The notes under the pieces: generated by a model | Database searches by the model: none | What the model was told of the DNA's origin: nothing | Seen by the model: the letters and a program-made list of their open reading frames with translations, nothing else | From: a virus | Length of the DNA: 39,530 bases | Virus record (IMG/VR): IMGVR_UViG_3300048838_000379 | Location: 1 to 39,530 of that record | Direction: 5' to 3' (one strand) | Shown here: positions 1-8,372 of the stretch, one piece after another | Numbering within the stretch: the stretch's first letter is position 1 | How the letters are laid out: every line of letters begins with the position of its first letter | Made by a program: the position numbers and the translations under genes

Positions 1-9
1 GGCAAAAGA

Positions 10-1365
10 ATGCACCGCCAAATTCCTGACAAAACGAATTCTGGCGAACCCGGTTCCGGGCCGCCACCACCGGGCGGCGCCTTCACCTTCGAGCCGATCA
101 CCGCCGTCCAGCCATACCCCGGCAACCCGCGCATCAACGACCAGGCCGCCGGCAAGGTAGCCGCCAGCATTTCGGAATTCGGATGGACGCAACCGATCGT
201 GACCGACGAAGCCGGCGTGATCCTGGCCGGCCACACCCGGCTGAAGGCGGCGCAGCGCCTCGGCCTGCAGGAGGTTCCGGTCCACCGCCTGGTCGGATTG
301 AGCGAGGCACAGAAGCGGGCATATCGGCTGGCCGACAACCGGATCCACGAAGAAGCGACCTGGCACGATGCCATGCTGGCCGCCGAACTACGCGCCTTGT
401 TTGAGGGCGGGTATGACCTGAGCCTGACCGGGTTCAACAAGGCCGAGTGGGACAAGCTGCTCGGCATGGACGCCACCCTCGAGGGCAACACGCCGGAGGA
501 CCAGGTACCGCCGACGCCGAAAAAGCCCGTCACCAGGCCGGGCGACGTTTGGATCCTTGGCCGGCACCGGCTGGTGTGCGGCGACAGCACCGACCCGCGG
601 GTGGTCGCCACCGCCCTGGGCGGCGCGACCGCCGACCTGTACTGGACGGACCCGCCATACAACGTCGCCTACGCCGCCGGCGACCACAAGCCGATCGCCA
701 ACGACAGCATGAGCGACGCCGACTACGAGAAATTTCTGGCCGCCGCATTCATCGCAGCGGCGCAGAACCTGAAGGATGGCGGGTGCTTTTACGTTTGCCA
801 CGCCGACATCATGGCGAGCGAAAACCGGGCGGCCCTTGGCGCCGCCGGCCTGCGCGTGGCGCAGGGATTGGTGTGGGTAAAGGGCAGCGCCACCCTGAGC
901 CGGCAGGATTACAACTGGCGCCACGAGCCGATCCTGTACGGCTGGAAGCCAGGAGCCGCGCACTACTTCGGGCGGGACTTCACCGAAACCACCGTGATCG
1001 ATTACGGCCGGGCGAACCTCGACACCATGAGCAAGGCCGACCTGCTGGCGATAGCCCAGGCGGCCACCGAGCGACCAGATACCATCATCTACGAGGATAA
1101 ACCGAGCCGCAACGATGTCCCCCCGACCATGAAGCCGGTGAACCTCGTTCGGCGCCTGATCCAGAACAGCAGCGCCCGCGGCGAGCGGGTGCTGGACTCA
1201 TTCGGCGGCAGCGGCAGCACGCTGATCGCCTGCGAGCAGATAGGCAGGACCGCCAGCCTGGTCGAGCTGGATCCAGGGTACTGCGACGTTATCGCCAACC
1301 GGTGGCAAGAGTTCACCGGGAACCAGGCCGAGCGCATCCCGGCCGATGCCGAGGGCACACCATGA
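10..1365 (+). CDS. ParB-like / DNA methyltransferase fusion protein
   Basis: The first ~150 of 451 residues look like a ParB/sulfiredoxin-type nuclease fold: NPRIN near residue 42, then the GHTRLKAAQRLG signature near 75. The C-terminal part is an amino-methyltransferase with catalytic motif IV DPPYN at residue 214 and SAM-binding motif I (FGGSGST) near residue 397. Motif IV before motif I is the beta-class order of N6-adenine/N4-cytosine enzymes, and DPPY favours N6-adenine. Such fusions are common phage modification genes next to terminase, where they could protect packaged DNA or mark it for the packaging machinery. The ATG at 10 is only nine bases from the window edge, so its ribosome-binding site cannot be judged. 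The gene ends in an ATGA overlap with terS. Domain calls are firm; the target base and site are unknown. Confidence 0.9.
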   Translation: MHRQIPDKTNSGEPGSGPPPPGGAFTFEPITAVQPYPGNPRINDQAAGKVAASISEFGWTQPIVTDEAGVILAGHTRLKAAQRLGLQEVPVHRLVGLSEAQKRAYRLADNRIHEEATWHDAMLAAELRALFEGGYDLSLTGFNKAEWDKLLGMDATLEGNTPEDQVPPTPKKPVTRPGDVWILGRHRLVCGDSTDPRVVATALGGATADLYWTDPPYNVAYAAGDHKPIANDSMSDADYEKFLAAAFIAAAQNLKDGGCFYVCHADIMASENRAALGAAGLRVAQGLVWVKGSATLSRQDYNWRHEPILYGWKPGAAHYFGRDFTETTVIDYGRANLDTMSKADLLAIAQAATERPDTIIYEDKPSRNDVPPTMKPVNLVRRLIQNSSARGERVLDSFGGSGSTLIACEQIGRTASLVELDPGYCDVIANRWQEFTGNQAERIPADAEGTP

Positions 1366-1811
1366 GCACGCCGGGACCGAAGCCAATACCCCGCAACCTG
1401 CGCGTTTTGATCGGTGGCCGCAGCGCCAGCCCGGATCGGATGCGCCAGGATGAACCGAAGCCCAAGGTCAAAGTACCGCGCCCACCACGCGACCTCGACC
1501 CGCAGGAGCGGCGATACTGGCGGGAATTCACCAGCCGCATGGCCGAACTGAACTGCACCAGCGCGGCCGACGTCGGCGCGATACTGATCTGGGTAAAGGC
1601 CCGGCGGCGGTGGAAGGCCGCATTCGACAACGTCGACCGGTACGGCATGCTGATCCAGGGCGGCACGCTGAAAAACCCGCAGCCCAGGCGCAACCCGCTG
1701 CTGAGTGAAATCCACAAGTGCGAGGCCACCATGCTGCGGATTGAAACCGAGTTTGGCATGACGCCATCGAGCAGGTCGCGTGTCAGTAGCAACAACAACG
1801 ACGACAACTGA
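1362..1811 (+). CDS. terS: Terminase small subunit, P27 family
   Basis: A 149-residue protein opening with STPGPKPIPRNLRVLIGG, close to the G-x-x-P-x-P-x-x-L-x-x-L-x-G opening typical of P27-family phage terminase small subunits. It would bind the packaging site on concatemeric DNA and deliver it to the large subunit. The middle (residues ~45-120) is helical and basic. I chose the ATG at 1362 because it forms an ATGA overlap with the methyltransferase stop and starts exactly at the family N-terminus; an in-frame extension to 1302 is only a shadow of the upstream gene. The 3' end overlaps the GTG of terL by 32 bases, implying coupled translation. Confidence 0.9.
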   Translation: MSTPGPKPIPRNLRVLIGGRSASPDRMRQDEPKPKVKVPRPPRDLDPQERRYWREFTSRMAELNCTSAADVGAILIWVKARRRWKAAFDNVDRYGMLIQGGTLKNPQPRRNPLLSEIHKCEATMLRIETEFGMTPSSRSRVSSNNNDDN

Positions 1812-3519
1812 ATGGGGCGACATCGGTCCCTACGTTTCGCAGGCGCTGGAATACGCAACCGACGTTGTCGAGGGCCGGGTGCCGGCCTGCAAGTGGATGC
1901 GCCTGGCCTGCGAGCGCCAGCTGGCCGACCTCGAGCGTGACGGGCCGGAGTTCCCGTTTTACTTCGACGTCGAGGCCGCCAGCCGACCCTGCCGGCTGAT
2001 CGAAAGCCTGCCGCATATCGAGGGCGAGTGGGCGGCCCGCGGTGAGCTGATCCACCTCGAGCCGTGGCAGCTATTCATGATCACCACCGTGTACGGGTGG
2101 CGGCACAACGACACCAGCCGCCGCCGGTTCAGACAAGCGTATTGGGAAGTGGCGCGAAAAAATGCCAAAAGCACGATAGCCGCCGGCCTGGCCCTGAATG
2201 CCCTCGACAACGACGACGAAGCCGGCGCCCAGGTATACAGCGCGGCGACGAAAAAGGACCAGGCAAAGATCGTCTTTGACCACGCCAAGGAGATGATGAG
2301 CCGGGCGAAAGCCAAGGGCGCCCGGTGGGCCAGGCGCATCCAGTCACACAAAAACGTGCTGTTTGTTCCAAAGACCGCCTCGAAGTTCGCGCCGCTGGAC
2401 CGCGAAGCATCGAGCCAGGATGGCCTCAACGTGCACACCGCCATCAACGACGAATTGCATGCCTGGAAGCGCCGCGACCTTTATGCGGTGATCGAGACCG
2501 CCACCGGCGCCCGCCGCCAGCCGCTGATCATCAACATCACCACCGCCGGGTACAACCTGGGCGGGATTTGCTACGAGCTGCGCGATTACGGCCTGAAGGT
2601 GCTACAGGGATTGCTGATAGACGAAACGTTCATGGTCGCCATTTGGACCATCGACGACGACGACGACCCTTGGGATCCGGCCTGCTGGCCCAAGGCCAAC
2701 CCGAACCTCGGCATCAGCGTATACGCCGACGACATGCGCGCCCTGGCGGCCAAGGCCCAAAGCATGCCGAGCCAGCAAACCGACTTCCTGACCAAGCGCC
2801 TCAACGTCTGGTGCAACGCCGAATCCAGCTGGATGGACATGACCAGGTGGGCGGCCTGCGCCAGGCCCGGCGTGCGCATGGAGGAATTCTCCGGCGCCCA
2901 ATGTATCGGCGCCATCGACGTGGCCGAAAAGCGTGACATCACCGCCCGCTGCTTGCTGTTCCAGCGCGAGGAAAAAGGGAAACGCCACGTGTACGCATTC
3001 CTTCGGTACTATTTGCCGGAGGATGCCGCCCGCAACACCCGGCACGCCGGGTACGACGGATGGATCCGGGCCGGCCTGATTACGGTGACGGATGGCAACA
3101 TCATCGACCTCGATACCGTGCGAGCCGACCTGGTCGACGACAGCCGGAAGTACACGGTGGCAGAGCTGGCCTTTGATCCGCACAACGCGACATCGATGGC
3201 GCTGGAACTGAACAAAACCGGGATGCGTACCGTTGAGTTCCGGCAAACGCCGATGAATTTCGATGAGCCGATGCGGTGGTGGGAAGCGATGGTGGCAGAG
3301 GGAACCTTTCACCACAACGGCGACCCGGTCCTGACCTGGATGGTCAGCAACGTGACAATCAGGAAAACCGGCCGAATGCATGAGTTCCTGCACCCGCGGA
3401 AGGAAAGAGACACCGCGAAAATAGACGGCCCTGTTACCATCTGCATGGCGCTGAAGCGCCTGATGGCCGAGCGGGAAGGATACACGGTGTACGAAAGCCG
3501 AGGGATCGTGGTGGTATGA
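1780..3519 (+). CDS. terL: Terminase large subunit, HK97-like
   Basis: A 579-residue packaging motor. The N-terminal ATPase carries a divergent Walker A, ARKNAKST at residues 125-132, preceded by YWEV as in HK97-type TerL. The Walker B/catalytic carboxylate is AINDELHAW (D224, E225). The C-terminal half has RNase-H-like nuclease signatures: an Asp in GAIDVAEKRD near residue 376, another in AFDPHNA further on, and the usual acidic residues near the end. It cuts concatemeric DNA and pumps it through the portal. The GTG at 1780 gives MSVATTTTTTEW and overlaps terS; the next plausible starts fall inside the conserved region. The stop overlaps the portal ATG (ATGA at 3516). Confidence 0.95.
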   Translation: MSVATTTTTTEWGDIGPYVSQALEYATDVVEGRVPACKWMRLACERQLADLERDGPEFPFYFDVEAASRPCRLIESLPHIEGEWAARGELIHLEPWQLFMITTVYGWRHNDTSRRRFRQAYWEVARKNAKSTIAAGLALNALDNDDEAGAQVYSAATKKDQAKIVFDHAKEMMSRAKAKGARWARRIQSHKNVLFVPKTASKFAPLDREASSQDGLNVHTAINDELHAWKRRDLYAVIETATGARRQPLIINITTAGYNLGGICYELRDYGLKVLQGLLIDETFMVAIWTIDDDDDPWDPACWPKANPNLGISVYADDMRALAAKAQSMPSQQTDFLTKRLNVWCNAESSWMDMTRWAACARPGVRMEEFSGAQCIGAIDVAEKRDITARCLLFQREEKGKRHVYAFLRYYLPEDAARNTRHAGYDGWIRAGLITVTDGNIIDLDTVRADLVDDSRKYTVAELAFDPHNATSMALELNKTGMRTVEFRQTPMNFDEPMRWWEAMVAEGTFHHNGDPVLTWMVSNVTIRKTGRMHEFLHPRKERDTAKIDGPVTICMALKRLMAEREGYTVYESRGIVVV

Positions 3520-4769
3520 ACATCCTGCGCCGCATTTTCGGGCCGAGCACCGAAGCCAAGGACACCACCCTGAGCATCGACCAGGTTCTATCCCGCATGG
3601 ACATCCTGCGGGCCACCGCCGCCGGCGAGCCGGTCACCAGCGAAACCGCCCTCAACGCGCCGACCATTCTGGCAATCGTGCGCGCCCTTGCCAGCGTGCT
3701 CGCCATGCTGCCGGTCGACGTGATCAAGGGCAGCGGTGACGACCGCGAGGAACTGCCGAACCACGAGCTGGCCTGGCTGCTGAACCGGGCGCCGAATACG
3801 TGGCAGTCGCGCTACGATTACTGGTACACCGTCGCCGCGCAGATGATCCTCTACGGCGAATTTATCGCGGTCAAAAACCAGGCGATGAACGGCAAACTGG
3901 TCAACCTGATCCCGATCCCGCCAGGCATGGCGATGGCCCGCCTCGGCGACGATTTCCGCATGACCTACCAGATCACGCAACGGGGCGGCGGCACCCGCAC
4001 CTATCAGCAGCGGGAAGTGCACCACATCCGCACCGGCACCGTCGACGGCGTCACACCGATCCGGGCGATCGACCGGCTGCGCGAGGATATCGCCCTCGAG
4101 ATCGCCTGTACGAAATTCGGCGCCGCCCTGTTCGGCAACGGCGCGATCCCGAACCTGGTGATCGAGCACCCGAGCCATTTCATGACGCAGGAGGCCGCCG
4201 ACCGGTTCAAGGAAGCGTGGACCTCCACCTTCAAGAAAAAGCGCGGTACGGCGGTGCTCGAGGATGGGATGAAGCTGCATGAGATCCAGCTGGCGAACGA
4301 TGAAAGCCAGTTTCTGGAAACGCGGAAACACCAGCGCAACGTGATCGCCGGCGCCTTTGGCGTGCCGCCGCACCGGATCGGCGACCTCGAGCGGGCCACC
4401 TTCTCGAACATCGAGCAGCAGAGCCTGGAATTCGTGACATACGCCCTGATGCCCTACCTGGTCGCCATCGAGGCCGCCGTCAACCGCGACCTTTTGCCGG
4501 AGGCGCAGAAGTGGGACACCGCGGTTAAATTCAACGTCGACGCCCTGCTGCGCGGCGATGCCAAGAGCCGGGCCGAAACGCTGCAGATCGAGCGCCAGAT
4601 GGGCATCATCAACGCGAACGAGTGGCGGGCGCTGACCGACCGGGCGCCGCGCACCGACCCGGCCGGCGACGACTACATGACGCCCATGAACATGAGCGCC
4701 GGCAAGAGCACCGACGCCAGCAAGCCGGATGCAGGCGCCGCCAGTAACGACCAGGAGGCAACCCCGTGA
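3516..4769 (+). CDS. Portal protein, HK97 family
   Basis: 417 residues. It matches the HK97-type portal by overall pattern: an N-terminal segment with LNAPTILAIVRALASVLAMLP, the conserved tryptophan-rich stretch around NTWQSRYDYWYTV, the YGEFIAV strand, and the Q-Q-S-L-E-F-V-T-Y motif near residue 308 before the C-terminal helical wing. A ring of about twelve copies forms the DNA channel at one capsid vertex and docks TerL during packaging and the connectors afterwards. The C-terminal ~25 residues are low-complexity Ala/Ser/Asp, usual for the disordered portal tail. The gene overlaps terL and the protease by four bases at each end. Confidence 0.95.
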   Translation: MNILRRIFGPSTEAKDTTLSIDQVLSRMDILRATAAGEPVTSETALNAPTILAIVRALASVLAMLPVDVIKGSGDDREELPNHELAWLLNRAPNTWQSRYDYWYTVAAQMILYGEFIAVKNQAMNGKLVNLIPIPPGMAMARLGDDFRMTYQITQRGGGTRTYQQREVHHIRTGTVDGVTPIRAIDRLREDIALEIACTKFGAALFGNGAIPNLVIEHPSHFMTQEAADRFKEAWTSTFKKKRGTAVLEDGMKLHEIQLANDESQFLETRKHQRNVIAGAFGVPPHRIGDLERATFSNIEQQSLEFVTYALMPYLVAIEAAVNRDLLPEAQKWDTAVKFNVDALLRGDAKSRAETLQIERQMGIINANEWRALTDRAPRTDPAGDDYMTPMNMSAGKSTDASKPDAGAASNDQEATP

Positions 4770-5425
4770 GCAGACCAGAAATCCAGTACATGCAGGTCAA
4801 GTTTGACCTCAAGGCCAGCGACAAAGCCGGCCGGATCAGCGGCATGGGCGCCGTGTTCGGCAACATCGATGAAGGATTCGACGTGATCCATCCCGGCGCC
4901 TTCACCGACAGCCTGAAGCGCCAGCGCCCGCTGATGCTGTGGCAGCACGGGTTTACCGACGACCCGGTCGGCGTGTGGGACAGCGTCGAAGAAACCGATG
5001 AAGGACTGGCGGTCGACGGCACGATGGTGTTGGTCAGCGACCAGGCGAAGCAACGGCATGCCCTGCTGAAAGCCGGCGCCCTCACCGGCCTGAGCATCGG
5101 CTACACCATCGACGAAGCCCGTTATGACGACAGCAACGTCCGGCACCTTTTCAAGCTGGATTTGTGGGAAGTCAGCGTGGTGAATTTTCCGATGAATCGG
5201 GAAGCAAGAATTTCCGCCGTAAAAGGGATGGCCGGATATAATCGTCTCCCAACGCCACGCCAAACTGAGTCGCTCCTGCGGGATGCAGGGTGGTCACCAG
5301 CACAAGCCAAGGCGCTGATAACCGGCGGGTACGAAGGTCTCAAGGCCGAGTTTCCCGACCGCATGGATAGAACGGCCAGCGAGGAATTGCTGGTCGCCAT
5401 CAACGCAGCAAGAGGAATTTTGTGA
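4766..5425 (+). CDS. Prohead protease, HK97 gp4-like (S78/U35)
   Basis: 219 residues. The N-terminal ~150 match the HK97-like prohead maturation protease. The likely catalytic His is H61 in LMLWQHGFTDDPVG and the catalytic Ser is S110 in ALTGLSIGYT, at nearly the spacing of His65 and Ser115 in HK97 gp4. The segment around DLWEVSVVNFPMN is also characteristic. It cleaves the delta domain from the capsid protein inside the prohead and then digests itself. The C-terminal ~65 residues (after NRLPTPRQTESLLRDAGWS) form the helical extension often seen in this family. Its position between portal and capsid genes is canonical. Confidence 0.94.
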   Translation: MSRPEIQYMQVKFDLKASDKAGRISGMGAVFGNIDEGFDVIHPGAFTDSLKRQRPLMLWQHGFTDDPVGVWDSVEETDEGLAVDGTMVLVSDQAKQRHALLKAGALTGLSIGYTIDEARYDDSNVRHLFKLDLWEVSVVNFPMNREARISAVKGMAGYNRLPTPRQTESLLRDAGWSPAQAKALITGGYEGLKAEFPDRMDRTASEELLVAINAARGIL

Positions 5426-6717
5426 TGGACCAGAAAGCAGTCAAAGAGGCCATCGAGGCGCTGGGCCACGATTGGCAGGAGTTCAAATCGGCGAACGATG
5501 CCCTGCTCAAGGCGAAGGCCGACGGCAAGTCGGTGGCCGAGCTGGAAAGCAAGGTCGACCGCATCAACAGCGCGATCACCGATGCCGAGGCCCGCAAGGC
5601 CGCGGCCGAGGCCGACCGCAAGAGCCTGATCGAGCGCATCGACCAGCTGGAAGCGAGCCTGCAGAACCACAAGCCGGGTTCCGCTGGCGACCAGGCCAAG
5701 GCAAAGCACCGGCAGCTGTTCGACGCGTTCCTGCGCAGCAAATCCAACAGCAGCGTCGCCGCCCGCGAATTGGGCGCCTTCGAAAACACGCCAGAAGGCA
5801 AGGCGATCTCGACGGCAGCCGGCGTCACCGGTGGTTATGCGGTCCCTGAAGAAATCAGCCGCATGATCAACGAGCAGGAAAACCAGCTGTCGCCGATGCG
5901 CAACCTGGTCAAGGTGGTGCAGGCGGGCACGCCGGACTACAAGGAACTGGTCGCGGTGCACAACACGCACGGCGGCGGGTGGGTAGGCGAAACCGATACC
6001 CGCACGGAAACCGGCACCGCCGGCCTGCGCGAACGGGCGCCGACCTTTGGCATGCTTTATGCCTACCCGAAAGCGACCGAGGAATCGCTCGACGATATGT
6101 TCTTTAACGTCGGGCAGTTCCTGGTCGACCACACCAGCCTCACATTTAGCCAGCTGGAGGGCATCGCCATCCTGACCGGCAACGGCACCAAAAAGCCGAC
6201 GGGCATCCTGAACACTGCGCCGGTCACGACCGACGACGACGCGTCGCCGGAGCGGGCCGCCAGTGCGCTGGAATACATCCCGCTGGCACCGGCCACCAGC
6301 CCGAGCAGCGTGATCACGGCCGACGGCCTCACCGATCTGTGCTACGGCCTGCGGGCCGGGTACCGGAACGGTGCATCCTGGGCCATGAATACGCTGACCC
6401 AGGGCCGCGTGCGCAAGCTGAAGGACACGACCAACAACTACCTGTGGCAGCCCGGCCTCGCCGCCGGCCAGCCGTCGACCCTGCTGGGTTACACGGTAAA
6501 CACGATGGAAGATCTCGCCAACGTGGCGCTGAATGCCATCCCGGTGCTGTTCGGCAACTTCCGCCGCGGTTACGTGCTGGTTGACCTGGTCGGGTTCCGC
6601 ATCACCGTCGACGAAGTGACCACGCCCGGCTACGTCAAGTGGTACCTGCGCCGGCGCGTCGGCGGCATCGTGCTCGACAACTACGCGATCAAGGCCGGCA
6701 AGTGCGTCGCCGCGTAA
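5425..6717 (+). CDS. Major capsid protein, HK97 fold
   Basis: 430 residues if translation starts at the ATG at 5425; a GTG directly before it at 5422 could add one residue. The first ~100 residues are charged and predicted coiled-coil, like the scaffolding delta domain of HK97-type precursors. The mature part probably begins near the AISTAAGVTGGYAVP segment, and the following NLVKVVQAGTPDYK, the glycine-rich E-loop area and the C-terminal FGNFRRGYVLVD (P-domain) are typical. The protease immediately upstream would remove the delta domain. A strong intrinsic terminator follows directly, so this gene closes the head operon and is probably the most abundant late transcript. Confidence 0.95.
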   Translation: MDQKAVKEAIEALGHDWQEFKSANDALLKAKADGKSVAELESKVDRINSAITDAEARKAAAEADRKSLIERIDQLEASLQNHKPGSAGDQAKAKHRQLFDAFLRSKSNSSVAARELGAFENTPEGKAISTAAGVTGGYAVPEEISRMINEQENQLSPMRNLVKVVQAGTPDYKELVAVHNTHGGGWVGETDTRTETGTAGLRERAPTFGMLYAYPKATEESLDDMFFNVGQFLVDHTSLTFSQLEGIAILTGNGTKKPTGILNTAPVTTDDDASPERAASALEYIPLAPATSPSSVITADGLTDLCYGLRAGYRNGASWAMNTLTQGRVRKLKDTTNNYLWQPGLAAGQPSTLLGYTVNTMEDLANVALNAIPVLFGNFRRGYVLVDLVGFRITVDEVTTPGYVKWYLRRRVGGIVLDNYAIKAGKCVAA

Positions 6718-6744
6718 GCGACGACAACCGACAAGCCCGCTAGT

Positions 6745-6788
6745 AAAAACCGCCGCCGAGCATTACAGTTCGGCGGCGGTTTTTTTTT
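6745..6788 (+). terminator. Intrinsic terminator after major capsid gene
   Basis: A perfect inverted repeat, with left arm 6745-6759 and right arm 6770-6784 (core CCGCCGCCGA / TCGGCGGCGG), encloses a 10-base loop and is followed by an uninterrupted T run to 6788. This is a textbook Rho-independent terminator. The A-run on the left arm could make it work in both directions, though no minus-strand gene is present. Since genes continue on the same strand, it probably lowers expression of everything downstream relative to the capsid protein. Confidence 0.95.
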
Positions 6789-6800
6789 GAGGTTCACCGC

Positions 6801-7088
6801 ATGCGCATATTCTTTACCCGTCGATTCCACGGCAGCCCGGATGGCGGCAGGAGCGTCAAAACCTACCGACCCGGCCGCACCTACACGGTGCCAGGTGACA
6901 TCCCGGCCGACCTGGCCGCCGCCGCCCTGAAAACCGGTAGCGCGAAGCAAGGGAACCACACCGATCCGCTGCCACCCGTCACCAACATGCTCGACGACAC
7001 CACCACCCGGCGCGGCAAGCGCCCACCCGACAACAAGGCGCACCAGAATGCACCACCGAATAAATCCGCTGGCCGGCTGGAAACCTGA
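6801..7088 (+). CDS. Small conserved-type phage protein after capsid gene
   Basis: 95 residues. Residues ~15-50 read SVKTYRPGRTYTVPGDIPADL followed by an AAAALKTGSA segment, a pattern (YRPG-x-x-Y-x-VP ... A-x-x-AL-x-x-G-x-A) that I associate with small proteins encoded just after the capsid gene in siphoviruses. Their function is not established. The tail is polar and probably disordered. It begins 12 bases after the terminator with GAGG upstream of the ATG, and its 3' end overlaps the next gene by 41 bases. It is the first gene translated after the terminator and may belong to the cassette or to the head module. Confidence 0.65.
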   Translation: MRIFFTRRFHGSPDGGRSVKTYRPGRTYTVPGDIPADLAAAALKTGSAKQGNHTDPLPPVTNMLDDTTTRRGKRPPDNKAHQNAPPNKSAGRLET

Positions 7089-7725
7089 CAGCACGGCGGT
7101 ACTGATCGCCAGCGGGCCGAGCCTGACGCCGGCGCAGATCGAATACATCAGGCCACGCCGCGCCTTCGGCGATTTGTGGGTGGGCGGCGTGAACGACGCC
7201 TACCGCATTTGCCATTTCCTCGACCTGCTGTATGCCGCCGACTACGGATGGTGGCTGCACCACGCCGACGACCTGCAGGTGGCACCGTGGACCGTCAAAG
7301 CGTGCTACGTGCCGGCCGCGGCCGAGGGCCGCGAGGATCCGGGCCAGGCAATCACCGCCCTGCGCGAGCGCCTCGACCTGCGGTGCATTCCCGGCCGGCA
7401 GGCGCCCGGCATCAGCCTCGACCCGGCCGCGGTCCACCTGGGCCAGCATTCCGGGTTTCAGCTGATCAACATCGCCATACAGGCCGGCGCCAAGCGGATC
7501 GCCCTGCTCGGATTCGATTACCGGTTGGCCGATGACGGCGCCCGGCATTGGTTCGGTGACCACCCGGACCACCTGAACCGCGACAGCCCATACCAGCGGT
7601 TTATGTACGAACTGGAACACGCCGCGCCAGGCATCGCCGCCGCCGGCGTCGAGGTGATCAACTGCAGCCCAGGCACCGCCCTGCGGTGCTTTCGCCAGGC
7701 CCGCCTCGAGGATGCCATCGAGTGA
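7048..7725 (+). CDS. MptE/DUF115-like protein, first of a tandem pair
   Basis: 225 residues. After a short leader, the strand-loop TAVLIASGPSLT is a nucleotide-binding-like turn of the MptE/DUF115 and sialyltransferase-like (CST-I-type) fold. A second signature is GQHSGFQLINIAIQAGAKRIALLGFDY (residues ~132-158). It ends with VINCSPGTALRCF, the strand-loop that closes the fold in these proteins. From family knowledge these are putative transferases using phosphorylated or nucleotide-activated substrates; many phage members have no tested function. The neighbour 7722-8372 has the same three signatures. The start overlaps the small upstream gene and the stop forms a GTGA overlap with the next start. 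A glycan or sugar-transfer role is inferred mainly from the neighbours. Confidence 0.75.
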   Translation: MHHRINPLAGWKPDSTAVLIASGPSLTPAQIEYIRPRRAFGDLWVGGVNDAYRICHFLDLLYAADYGWWLHHADDLQVAPWTVKACYVPAAAEGREDPGQAITALRERLDLRCIPGRQAPGISLDPAAVHLGQHSGFQLINIAIQAGAKRIALLGFDYRLADDGARHWFGDHPDHLNRDSPYQRFMYELEHAAPGIAAAGVEVINCSPGTALRCFRQARLEDAIE

Positions 7726-8372
7726 TCCCGCGCAGGTTCCCAGGCGCCACCGGCATCGTGGTCGGCACCGGGCCGAGCATTACGCACGCCGACCTCGAGC
7801 AGATCCGCGCCGCCAGGCATGCTGACCAGGTGCGGGTATTTGCCGCCAACCGCGCCTGGGAATTCGTGCCGGCCGACGTGATCCACGGGTGCAATTTCCA
7901 ATTTTGGGACCATTGGTGGCCGGCGCTGAAAAACCACCCCGCAGACAAGTGGACAACCCGACCGGAACTGCGCGGGAAGTATCCCGGCCTCGAGTACATC
8001 GCCGAACGGTGGGAACCCGGCCTATCCAGCGACCCGACGTGGATCGCCGCGCACCACGGCACCGGGCCGCAGCTGGTCAACATCGCCTACCTGTACGGAT
8101 GCAGCCGGATCCTGCTGGTCGGGTGGGATATGCGATTTCATGGCAAACAGGACAACCGCACCTATGAGCGCCGCCGGTATTTGGGCGAGGATGCCCTGAC
8201 GCTGGACCATTGGCCGCGCACCGGCCCGGCCGGCGAACTGACCGGATTGATTGCCGAAATGGAAACCATCAAGCCGGCCGAGTACGGCATCGAGATCATC
8301 AACTGCACACCCGGCAGCGCCCTGCGGTGCTTCCCGTTTGAGGAATTGGCCCGTGCAATTACGCCACCCTGA
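7722..8372 (+). CDS. MptE/DUF115-like protein, second of a tandem pair
   Basis: 216 residues from the GTG at 7722, which sits in a GTGA overlap with the preceding stop; an in-frame extension upstream only shadows that gene. It repeats the layout of its neighbour: TGIVVGTGPSIT at the N-terminus, HHGTGPQLVNIAYLYGCSRI followed by LLVGWDM in the middle, and IINCTPGSALRCFP near the C-terminus. The two are diverged paralogues rather than a recent duplication, since little besides these motifs matches. Insertions around residues 55-90 are rich in Trp and may form a substrate pocket. The same caution on function applies: a transferase-like fold, substrate unknown. Its last 20 bases overlap the radical SAM gene. 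Confidence 0.75.
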   Translation: MIPRRFPGATGIVVGTGPSITHADLEQIRAARHADQVRVFAANRAWEFVPADVIHGCNFQFWDHWWPALKNHPADKWTTRPELRGKYPGLEYIAERWEPGLSSDPTWIAAHHGTGPQLVNIAYLYGCSRILLVGWDMRFHGKQDNRTYERRRYLGEDALTLDHWPRTGPAGELTGLIAEMETIKPAEYGIEIINCTPGSALRCFPFEELARAITPP

